The translations under genes and the position numbers were made by a program. The notes below the pieces were generated by a model. The model had not been told where the DNA came from. It ran no database searches and worked only from the letters and a program-made list of their open reading frames with translations. A stretch of 64,000 nucleotides of DNA from Dendrophyllia cribrosa (Eukaryota > Cnidaria > Anthozoa > Scleractinia > Dendrophylliidae): assembly GCA_024195265.1 (NCBI GenBank), contig JAJLRJ010000001.1, forward strand, positions 59,937,289-60,001,288, read 5' to 3'. Below, in pieces: positions 54,961 through 64,000 of this stretch; within the stretch, counting starts at the first letter, position 1; the number at the start of each line of letters is the position of its first letter.

Positions 54961-56025
54961 TCAAATTCCGAGGTTGCTAGATACTGACAATAAAGAGTTC
55001 ATATCGTCTTTCACATAGCAGTCCTTGGCGTTCTCGCTTGACCAACGACCATACCTCTTGAATAATCTATCTGGCACACCCGCATTCGCTGCAGCTGTAG
55101 CTCCCCCTGATCTGAGGCTATGAACACTGATTTTGGTAGTGTGTCTGTGATTCCCTGGAAAGCTTCCTTGACCAGCTCCCGCACGCGAGAGTACGATAGA
55201 CCCCTCTGACGCACTTTGGACACGCACTTCGGCCCTGCCAACGAGCGGAATAATGGAAGGTCCTCGACCATATGAATCCCTGCAGCGGCGATGTACTTCT
55301 CAGGAGCTTGGACGGGGCATGTCCTCGGTCGGATCGCGCAATACACACCCAGGCGCCCTCTCGTAGCTGGTCCGTCTTAGACGATTCTATGAAAACAGAA
55401 ATGTAGGACGGAAAAAATTTGATGTCAGAACATTTTATTTCACTAATTTCGCTATATCTGAAGAAGCCCGAATATCCAGTGAGGCATATAGCGATGGTTC
55501 TGAGATTATACAGAGAAAGATCATCCTGATATTTGGCCACAAAAGCTAGCAGCATTTCTGGGGTAACGGGCTCTTTCCTGGCTTTTGGTTTACCAAGGAT
55601 CCGTTTTGCCGCCGCTAACATCAGAGAGACCGTGAGGGCGTGGTCTGAAATTTTAGTGGCCCCTCCCAAAGAATGTGCCCAGTCAATACTATATATACAA
55701 CTGAATAGAGCGGAGAGGGAGATCGAAATTGTTCCATAGAACATTAAAGGTAGGCTGCCACATGGAAAGGGTTGGTCGGAAAGAGACACGGGTGGTTTTC
55801 TTGTGCCCATCTCTTCCACTGGTTAAATCCCGCTAAGTACATCTTAACTGTCCCTACGGATTTCGCGGCTAGTACTGTAGCTTGGACTCTGTCCGTAACA
55901 TGTTGCAGATGGGATGGCAAGGAATCTCTGAATCCGCACCACAAGTCAGTGTCGAAAACATCTGAAAAGGAAAAAATAAAGAAAAAAAAAACAAGAACAA
56001 ACAAGATCAGGATATGCTCAATCAA
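54961..56025 (-). pseudogene. Tyrosine recombinase in three frames
   Basis: N-terminal DNA-binding domain (56025-55744, AGFNQWKRWAQEN), then SGFFRYSEISEIKCSDI with the first catalytic Arg (in 55819-55118), a middle part (55346-55011), and the C-terminal SVHSLRSGGATAAANAG and RYGRW with a following Tyr (55227-54961). Each part is in a different frame, so at least two frameshifts separate them. All catalytic blocks are still recognisable, which suggests fairly recent decay. Confidence 0.75.
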
Positions 56026-56104
56026 CTTATTATTACAATGATCAACCCAAACAAAGAAATGGTTTTCCTTCTTTTTTTTTATTTAATTATTTTTAACAGC
56101 GTAA

Positions 56105-56375
56105 GCCACACAGCACTCCGGCCTTAGGCTAAGTTTAACCAACTTTCACCTCCTTCTAGGGATGGATAAAGCACTTCGGCTTTTCGGGTAACGAAACCCT
56201 AACATCCGTCCACTCCGGGACTTACACCAAAAAAGCACTCCGGCTTTCGAATAACAAAAACCCGAACTGTTGCCCACGCCGGGGCAAGCGCCATAAAGCA
56301 CTCCGGCTTTAGAAACCACGACTCGCCTGAACGCCCGCTCCGGGGCGCGATTTAAAGTATTCCGGCGGTGCGCAG
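56105..56375 (-). repeat. ~60-bp tandem repeat around GCACTCCGGCTTT
   Basis: Five units at about 56111, 56168, 56233, 56294 and 56353. Read on the - strand they encode SKAGVL repeatedly, which makes a spurious 128-codon frame. The repeat lies between the recombinase and copy B of the direct repeat. Confidence 0.75.
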
Positions 56376-56650
56376 ACCACCTCAGTTCCACATGACCGAA
56401 GCTCAGATTCCACCACTGGGCAAACGGATCTTTTCTTGAATTTTTAATAGAAGAAATCGAGAAAAAACCTGAAGCAAAAATAAGAACAAAGATAAAATTA
56501 TGAGTGAGTGCGGCTACCAAAGCGAACACCAAGAGGACGAATATTCCCTCAACACCCCCTAATATACCATCACCAAATCCCTTGATAATACATACCGTCG
56601 AGAGAATATTTTTTCGTTAATTTTCAAACCGCGAAAAAATTCATCTCTCT

Positions 56651-56736
56651 CCTAAATTATATCAAGTCCGGTCGTGCTACGAAGACAACCACACACTTTC
56701 CTATTGTTTGTCGTGTGCTCGGCTGGTGGCCGCACG
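56651..56736 (-). repeat. Direct repeat of the Ngaro/PAT-like element, copy B
   Basis: Partner of 54621-54712, about 2.0 kb apart. Confidence 0.88.
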
Positions 56737-57019
56737 ACCAGCCAAGAGTACAAAGAAAGTGTAAATGTACAAAGAACAGTCAATTAACAGAAACATTAAT
56801 TTACCCTCAAAACTGAATCCTCAAGGCGAGCATTCTGAATTGTAGATTTTCTCGACCAAACACACTATTGCAGGTGCCAGCTATGAAGGATTCCCGATCT
56901 GTTGGCAAGTTCATCCAGGCCAACACAAACTCGCGGAATGTTGAACCGTTAAAAACCATAGGCCAAAATGGGGCCGATGGCCAATATGGTACAATCAAAG
57001 TTCCTGTTGCCTTACAATT

Positions 57020-57592
57020 TCACATGTGTAAAATTACTCTAGGTATCAGAATGATTGGGGGGCAAATATAATTGTTATCGCCCGCCCAATCCTGAACAAA
57101 GGCGTCGATGTCTTCTGACCCGGGATTCCAATAACGGGAGTTGAACCTTGGCAGTTTTGTATTCAGGTGGTTGGCAAAACGATCGATTCCATGTGGCCCC
57201 CAAATCGAATTGATCTGATCAAAAATGTGTTGTGTAATACCCCAATCATCACTGTCAAAAAGGCGACTGAGAAAATCTGCTTGCTCGTTCTCTGCCCTGG
57301 GAACCCATTCTATTTCTATTGAGACATTGTTCGTACAACAAAGGCCGAAAATTTCTAGTGCTTCATTTTGCAAGTGCTCTTTTCCACTTCCGTTTAAGAT
57401 GATTCTAGGGACGTTTTGATTATCCGTGAACCATTTGATCGTTTGACCCGCAAGCCTGACAATAAGAGAAATTAGTACATATTTAACAGCTAGAATCTCC
57501 CTAAAGGTAGAACTGTAAAGCCTTTCCATTGGTGTCCATTGTCCCGCAACTAGATCAGGCTTGCCACATTGTACAGAATCAGGAGTACCCAA
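57020..57592 (-). pseudogene. RNase H domain of the second retroelement
   Basis: 190 residues with STFREILAVKY (catalytic Glu), WFTDNQNVPRII (catalytic Asp) and WVPRAENEQADFLSR (last Asp). This is the RNase H of DIRS/Ngaro-type polyproteins; the first catalytic Asp and the whole RT are missing. Confidence 0.78.
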
Positions 57593-58214
57593 CGACCAAC
57601 TTTTCTAATTTCAATTGCTATTTACGCAAAATGATTCCTGAGCATTCGCAACGACATTTGCGGTTAATATTTAACTACCGTGGGAAAAAACTATCCGCTC
57701 TTCAGAGCCAGCAAGAAGCATTTTGACAATCGAAGTAACCAGCCAGTATCGGTTTTGTCAATGGTGTTTGCCAGCCAGGGCAACATTTTTTAAGGGGGAA
57801 AAACTATTTCCCAGCTTTTTTATTTATTTTTCCCATTTGCCAGCCAGGATACCGTTTTGGTCTTTAAAAAGTGCCAGCAATAAATAGGACGGTAACCGCT
57901 AACAAAAACCATTGTATTAATGGTTTATGCTACCACGGATCCACACCACACCCAAAATTAGTAGAAATTTTACCTACCTCGTAATGGAAACGCTTCACTC
58001 ACCTGTGAAATAGTGAAATAGTGTACTTACTTCTATTCCCCTTCCCGCTTGTAACTTTTTACACGAAACATTGGTAGCAATGCAGCAGTTGTTATATTAG
58101 ACAATGTCGCTGAATAGTTTGCACTTTGAGTATATGGTCACAAACGGCCATAACACAACATTCCGTTCAGCTTTTTATGTTCATATGAGTTTTCCTTAAC
58201 TTGACTTAATATAA
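57593..58214. other. No gene recognised
   Basis: No exon or element ends that I can support. Confidence 0.3.
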
Positions 58215-58217
58215 TAT

Positions 58218-58923
58218 CACGGTGGGCACAGAAGCCTCAAAAAGTGGCATATATTTCCGTCGTAACAAAATGGCGGAAATACCAACTTCGAAATGCCATA
58301 TCTTTGGATCGCATCAACATATTTACGAACTTTTTTCACTTTTGAAATTATTATGACGTGTACTTTCAGAAACTGTCATCAGATATCCCATAATAGTAAT
58401 TTAACATTTTGGCGCCATCTTTGTGACGTCATTTTCCCCGCCAAAATACTTAAATTTGAAAAACAAAAATCATAGGATTTTAACCAATGATAACTTCTGT
58501 ATTGTTGTAAAATTTCAGCTTCCTAGGTTCAAAACTGTTAAAGTAGTTTGAAGCGCAAGTTTTCAGTCGATTTGATTCTAAATGAACTTTGACCCCAGCA
58601 GAATATGGGCGGGAAATTCAGATTTTGAAATGTCATATCTTTTGATCGGATCAACATATTTGCGAGATTTTTTCAGTTTTGAGATGCTTGTAAAGAGTAC
58701 TTTCAGAAATTGTCATCAGATATCCCATAATACTAAATTATTTCTTTGGTGCCTACTTTATGACGTCATTTTCCCGCCAAAAATTGCAAAAAAAATAATG
58801 GAAAAATATATTCGATTTGTGAACATGAGTTCTGTGCTGTTGTGAAATTTCACGTTAACAACATCAAAGCGGAAAAAGTTATTATTACCCTTGCCACTTT
58901 TTGAGGCTTCTGTGCCCACCGTG
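58218..58923. mobile_element. CACGG-ended element, TAT duplication, internal duplication
   Basis: Ends CACGGTGGGCACAGAAGCC and complement (about 32 bp) are flanked by TAT (58215-58217, 58924-58926). The inside is a head-to-tail duplication of about 300 bp (atatctttggatcgcatcaa / atatcttttgatcggatcaa; tgtcatcagatatcccataa in both). Ends and 3-bp duplication resemble the CACTG elements at 21915 and 34152. Confidence 0.8.
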
Positions 58924-59127
58924 TATTGTAAATGATAAGCTTGTAGGAAATAGCAGTAATCAGAAATTATGGAGACGCGTTCGAAGGTCAGTCTATCTGA
59001 AAGCACTGAAATGTATTATGCCTTAGACCTTGATTAAGGTATCAAACATATGATTAATGGAACATTACGCACATTTAGTTCCATAACACAATAGCTAAAG
59101 TCTTGAAATATGTGTAGTATGATCATC

Positions 59128-61535
59128 TTAATTTTAGCAAGAACAGTTATTTGCTTATGTTAAAAGACTTTGAACGATAACGTAAAACTAATCCAAGTCT
59201 GCTATTTCAGATCCAAGGGAACTGAGGCACTATAGATAATTCTATAAATTCAACGTACAAATTCTTTCCTACTTTTTTAAATCAAATGCCAGTAAGAAAC
59301 AGTCTACGAATGATAATTAATGGATGATGAACAGTACTGCGACAATTAAATGCTAGTAAAACAGGTGAAAACGCGTGATTAACGATTTTGTGACATCGCG
59401 CTTGAACTATTGCAACAGTCAACTTTGAGGTCTTCCAAAACAGGAACAAGACAAACTAAATTCGTTTGCTGCGCTCTTTTAGCCTTTCACTTTTTTAAGA
59501 ACCAACAGTCTCTTCTCTTCGTAACGTGCATTCTCTTTTTATACTCCTAAAATCTTGTACGATTTGCTGCACTTTATCGGTTACTTCCGAAAAAACATTG
59601 CCAGACACCATTTTGTGACGTCACTTCACCCATACGATTCTCTAAGTTTCTTTTTTTTTGCCGTAACTTGAGGGAACTTAACCGTATTCTTACTGTATCG
59701 ATTGTTCTAATGCACTTTTAACTGTGGTGCTGCGTCGGTGGGGGGATGAAACACGAGAATTTAGTTTTATCGACTGAGTCGATAAGGTAAATTGACCACC
59801 GTAAAAAGATTCAAATAGCTGACGTTTCGAGCGCTAGCCCTTCGTCGGAGCGAATCAAGGAATTGTGGGTAGTGTGTGGTTTTATATAGTAAGCGGTGGA
59901 GCTACGCTATTGGTGGAAATTTGGTGACGTGAAAAACAAATGTAGATTAGTTGAATGAAAAGCGTTCGTTGATTCCGTGGGGTTTGAGAGTGCCGATTTG
60001 AAAGATGATTTTTTGTTCTAGGTTTTTACGGCTTTCTGTGTTACCCTGGTGTAGGGAAACGCCGCAGATTGTCATGTGTTGTTTAGAATGGTTAGTAAGA
60101 TTAAAATGGCGCGCGACTGGTTTGGATGCGTCTTTGTCATTTTTTTCAACGTCTCGGAGATGTTCACGAAAACGGTCGCCCAGTCTCCTCCCTGTTTCGC
60201 CAATGTATATCTTTTTGCAAAAAGTACATGTAATGCAGTAGATAACATTTACGGAGGTGCATGTAAAACGATCAGTGATTTTAATAGATCGTTTGGGTCC
60301 TGTTATTTTGTCCGCGTTGTGAATGAAAGGACAAGTGTTACATCGTGTGCGTGTGCATTTGAAAGTTCCCGGTACATCGTCAGATTTCAGTGCGCTCGTA
60401 ACTAGAAAGTTGCCTATGTTTTTGTCACGTTTGAATGAAATTAGTGGGGGTTGTGAAAAAATTCTGCCAGTTTCGGGGTCGTTTTGGAGTAATTTGAAAT
60501 TTTTTAAAATGATGCTTTTGACTGTGTTGTTGTGTGGGTGGAAAGTGAGGGTGAATGGAATTCTCTCGTTCTCTTCCTTCTGTGGCGTTTGTAGTGCTGA
60601 CTGTCTGTCGATCTGTTGTGCACGTTGTTGGCCCGTATTAACAACAGAGTCAGGGTACCCACGTTTCTTGAAAAACTGGCACATTTCTTCTGATTTGTTG
60701 GAAAAATCAGAGTCATCACTACATAGACGTCGAAGTCTGAGAAATTGAGAATACGGAATGGTGTTTTTAACGTGCGATGGATGTGAGGATGAATGTAACA
60801 GATAACTGTGGGAATCTGTAGGTTTGTAGTGCACACTTGTGGATAAACTGTTACCGTTGATTGAAATATTAATGTCAAGAAAAGCGACTGAGGTTTCGGA
60901 AATTTCCCAGGTATATTTTAGAGCTGGATGAAAAGTATTGACAGAAGTTATGAATTGATTAAGTTCCTCTTTACTGGAAGAGGTAGCGCCAATGCAATCA
61001 TCGATGTAGCGGCCGTAGAGTTCGGGTTTGGTTCCGTGGTACTGATTAAAAAATTTGTCTTCGATGTGGCCTACAAAAAGGTTAGCGTAGCTTGGTCCCA
61101 TTTTGGTGCCCATGGCGACTCCATTTACTTGTTTGTAGTAGTTTTGGGAAAATGAAAAACAGTTAAGTGTCAAAACTAATTCGGCTAAGCGGAGCAGTGT
61201 TTCTGAGCTTGGGTTTTGAATGGAGCGCTGGTCGAAAAAATATTTTAGTGCTTGAAGTCCTTCGTCATTGGGGATGACGGTATATAAAGAGGTAATGTCC
61301 ATAGTGAAAATTAATTTGTTTTCGCTGGCAAAACTGAAATCCCGGAAAATTTCGAGTGCGTGATTGGTGTCCTTAATGTACGAGGGTAGTGATTTGACAA
61401 TGGGGGCCATGATTTTGTCTAAATAGCTAGAAATTAGTTCGGTAGGACAGCTACAAGCGGAAACAATGGGTCGGCCCGGATTGTTTGGTTTATGAATTTT
61501 AGGTTTGAAATAAACGCGTGAGGTTCTAGGAGTAG
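59128..61535. repeat. Left arm of perfect palindrome
   Basis: Every base checked pairs with the right arm by position x + y = 123128, without gaps. The arm includes the Penelope copy on the - strand and about 590 bp of flanking DNA beyond its 3' tail. 59128 is only where the window cuts the match; the arm may extend further left. Confidence 0.93.
59808..59856 (-). ncRNA. Hammerhead-ribozyme-like motif, left arm
   Basis: Same motif as 63272-63320, in complement; see that entry. Confidence 0.5.
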
Positions 61536-61592
61536 TGATGATGAGATTGTTGGCGGTAACTGGTAATTGTTGTTTAGTAATGAGGTCTTGGT
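59947..61592 (-). mobile_element. Penelope-like element, 5'-truncated, left copy
   Basis: From its first Met (61410) the frame gives 487 residues: RT with FTMDITSLYT (35-44), GVAMGTKMGPSYANLF (97-112) and YIDD (135-138), then a Cys-rich region and a GIY-YIG endonuclease (VIYCITC...IYIGETGRRLGDRFREH). The frame is open upstream through the spacer (TKQQLPVTANN) to 61592, where the palindrome begins, so the RT N-terminal part is missing. Penelope elements copy RNA and cut target DNA with the GIY-YIG domain. Confidence 0.9.
61536..61592. other. 57-bp spacer at the palindrome centre
   Basis: The only part not in both arms. Read on the - strand it is in-frame Penelope RT sequence continuing the left copy; hence the right copy starts abruptly within the gene and the left copy extends 57 bp further. 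Confidence 0.9.
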
Positions 61593-63181
61593 CTACTCCT
61601 AGAACCTCACGCGTTTATTTCAAACCTAAAATTCATAAACCAAACAATCCGGGCCGACCCATTGTTTCCGCTTGTAGCTGTCCTACCGAACTAATTTCTA
61701 GCTATTTAGACAAAATCATGGCCCCCATTGTCAAATCACTACCCTCGTACATTAAGGACACCAATCACGCACTCGAAATTTTCCGGGATTTCAGTTTTGC
61801 CAGCGAAAACAAATTAATTTTCACTATGGACATTACCTCTTTATATACCGTCATCCCCAATGACGAAGGACTTCAAGCACTAAAATATTTTTTCGACCAG
61901 CGCTCCATTCAAAACCCAAGCTCAGAAACACTGCTCCGCTTAGCCGAATTAGTTTTGACACTTAACTGTTTTTCATTTTCCCAAAACTACTACAAACAAG
62001 TAAATGGAGTCGCCATGGGCACCAAAATGGGACCAAGCTACGCTAACCTTTTTGTAGGCCACATCGAAGACAAATTTTTTAATCAGTACCACGGAACCAA
62101 ACCCGAACTCTACGGCCGCTACATCGATGATTGCATTGGCGCTACCTCTTCCAGTAAAGAGGAACTTAATCAATTCATAACTTCTGTCAATACTTTTCAT
62201 CCAGCTCTAAAATATACCTGGGAAATTTCCGAAACCTCAGTCGCTTTTCTTGACATTAATATTTCAATCAACGGTAACAGTTTATCCACAAGTGTGCACT
62301 ACAAACCTACAGATTCCCACAGTTATCTGTTACATTCATCCTCACATCCATCGCACGTTAAAAACACCATTCCGTATTCTCAATTTCTCAGACTTCGACG
62401 TCTATGTAGTGATGACTCTGATTTTTCCAACAAATCAGAAGAAATGTGCCAGTTTTTCAAGAAACGTGGGTACCCTGACTCTGTTGTTAATACGGGCCAA
62501 CAACGTGCACAACAGATCGACAGACAGTCAGCACTACAAACGCCACAGAAGGAAGAGAACGAGAGAATTCCATTCACCCTCACTTTCCACCCACACAACA
62601 ACACAGTCAAAAGCATCATTTTAAAAAATTTCAAATTACTCCAAAACGACCCCGAAACTGGCAGAATTTTTTCACAACCCCCACTAATTTCATTCAAACG
62701 TGACAAAAACATAGGCAACTTTCTAGTTACGAGCGCACTGAAATCTGACGATGTACCGGGAACTTTCAAATGCACACGCACACGATGTAACACTTGTCCT
62801 TTCATTCACAACGCGGACAAAATAACAGGACCCAAACGATCTATTAAAATCACTGATCGTTTTACATGCACCTCCGTAAATGTTATCTACTGCATTACAT
62901 GTACTTTTTGCAAAAAGATATACATTGGCGAAACAGGGAGGAGACTGGGCGACCGTTTTCGTGAACATCTCCGAGACGTTGAAAAAAATGACAAAGACGC
63001 ATCCAAACCAGTCGCGCGCCATTTTAATCTTACTAACCATTCTAAACAACACATGACAATCTGCGGCGTTTCCCTACACCAGGGTAACACAGAAAGCCGT
63101 AAAAACCTAGAACAAAAAATCATCTTTCAAATCGGCACTCTCAAACCCCACGGAATCAACGAACGCTTTTCATTCAACTAA
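61593..63181 (+). mobile_element. Penelope-like element, 5'-truncated, right copy
   Basis: Identical to the left copy as a protein over all 487 residues from the Met at 61718. An upstream ATG at 61535 reads through the spacer in antisense, so its first ~20 residues are not Penelope protein. The RT and GIY-YIG motifs are intact, but the N-terminus is absent. Confidence 0.9.
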
Positions 63182-63271
63182 TCTACATTTGTTTTTCACG
63201 TCACCAAATTTCCACCAATAGCGTAGCTCCACCGCTTACTATATAAAACCACACACTACCCACAATTCCTT

Positions 63272-63320
63272 GATTCGCTCCGACGAAGGGCTAGCGCTCG
63301 AAACGTCAGCTATTTGAATC
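63272..63320 (+). ncRNA. Hammerhead-ribozyme-like motif in Penelope 3' region
   Basis: gattc-gct ... agc-tattt-gaatc forms an open helix I with an internal loop; the core reads CCGACGA, GGGC/GCTC as helix II, then GAAAC and GTC as a two-base-pair helix III with the expected cleavage site after GTC. Penelope elements are known to carry hammerheads with tiny helix III. The first core block should be CTGANGA; here the T is C, which may weaken or abolish cleavage. Confidence 0.55.
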
Positions 63321-64000
63321 TTTTTACGGTGGTCAATTTACCTTATCGACTCAGTCGATAAAACTAAATTCTCGTGTTTCATCCCCCCACCGACGCAGCA
63401 CCACAGTTAAAAGTGCATTAGAACAATCGATACAGTAAGAATACGGTTAAGTTCCCTCAAGTTACGGCAAAAAAAAAGAAACTTAGAGAATCGTATGGGT
63501 GAAGTGACGTCACAAAATGGTGTCTGGCAATGTTTTTTCGGAAGTAACCGATAAAGTGCAGCAAATCGTACAAGATTTTAGGAGTATAAAAAGAGAATGC
63601 ACGTTACGAAGAGAAGAGACTGTTGGTTCTTAAAAAAGTGAAAGGCTAAAAGAGCGCAGCAAACGAATTTAGTTTGTCTTGTTCCTGTTTTGGAAGACCT
63701 CAAAGTTGACTGTTGCAATAGTTCAAGCGCGATGTCACAAAATCGTTAATCACGCGTTTTCACCTGTTTTACTAGCATTTAATTGTCGCAGTACTGTTCA
63801 TCATCCATTAATTATCATTCGTAGACTGTTTCTTACTGGCATTTGATTTAAAAAAGTAGGAAAGAATTTGTACGTTGAATTTATAGAATTATCTATAGTG
63901 CCTCAGTTCCCTTGGATCTGAAATAGCAGACTTGGATTAGTTTTACGTTATCGTTCAAAGTCTTTTAACATAAGCAAATAACTGTTCTTGCTAAAATTAA

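Larger units (their letters stand above)
54621..57592 (-). mobile_element. Second tyrosine-recombinase retroelement (Ngaro/PAT-like), broken
   Basis: On the - strand: RNase H end of RT (57592-57020), a repeat (56736-56651), a tandem-repeat spacer, a frameshifted recombinase (56025-54961), then the same repeat in direct orientation (54712-54621). Direct rather than inverted repeats suggest the Ngaro/PAT group, which has split direct repeats. RT is lost upstream of 57592. Confidence 0.65.
61593..64000. repeat. Right arm of perfect palindrome
   Basis: Exact reverse complement of 59128-61535 at all positions compared, and still matching at the last base of the window, so the true end is outside. 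Confidence 0.93.

Noticed and set aside
54961..55346. Three separate small genes
   Set aside because: They are pieces of one tyrosine recombinase in different frames.
61535..61717. N-terminal 61 residues of the right Penelope frame as genuine protein
   Set aside because: The first ~20 residues are antisense of the spacer, created by the palindrome junction.

Overview
The window is animal nuclear DNA, most probably from an anthozoan cnidarian such as a stony coral. The reasons are AT-rich sequence, multi-exon genes with canonical GT/AG splice sites, a single-exon class A GPCR, an adhesion GPCR, and a dense mixture of DIRS-type tyrosine-recombinase elements, a Penelope-like element, an APE-type LINE, tRNA-derived SINEs and many terminal-inverted-repeat MITEs. 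The taxon is inferred from this style; no ribosomal or mitochondrial marker is present.

Two host genes are supported. (1) An intact single-exon class A (rhodopsin-like) peptide-receptor-like GPCR lies at 4068-5183 on the + strand. (2) A roughly 25-kb, about 21-exon gene on the - strand (32041 down to about 6661) was assembled exon by exon with matching splice phases. It encodes a signal peptide, a chitin-binding peritrophin-A (CBM14) domain, a Ser/Thr/Pro linker, a GAIN domain with an intact GPS cleavage site, and an adhesion-GPCR seven-helix domain with a short basic tail. A chitin-binding domain on an adhesion GPCR is the most interesting host-gene observation here. Its introns hold MITEs, SINEs, LINE tails, a 3.7-kb inverted-repeat-bounded block with a degenerate tandem array, and an 88-bp satellite.

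From about 32 to 64 kb no host gene is visible and mobile DNA dominates. 33.0-35.9 kb is a composite inverted-repeat structure holding two further elements. 38.1-38.6 kb is a hAT-type MITE with an exact 8-bp target duplication. 39.1-44.1 kb is a decayed LINE with a destroyed RT active site, split by a TTAA-flanked MITE and by a 1.2-kb Mutator-like element with a 9-bp duplication. 47.35-53.61 kb is a PIF/Harbinger transposon with a TAA duplication, whose transposase gene is split by a nearly intact DIRS-like retrotransposon (gag, RT/RNase H, tyrosine recombinase). 53.8-54.6 kb is another inverted-repeat element. 54.6-57.6 kb is a broken second tyrosine-recombinase retroelement with direct repeats. 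58.2-58.9 kb is a CACGG-ended element.

The window ends in a large perfect palindrome: two copies of a 5'-truncated Penelope-like element (RT plus GIY-YIG endonuclease), with their 3' flanking DNA, face away from a 57-bp spacer at 61536-61592. Each arm is at least 2408 bp and the structure runs off the window edge. The Penelope 3' region carries a hammerhead-ribozyme-like motif in both arms. The palindrome is either a recent inverted duplication or an assembly/amplification artefact.
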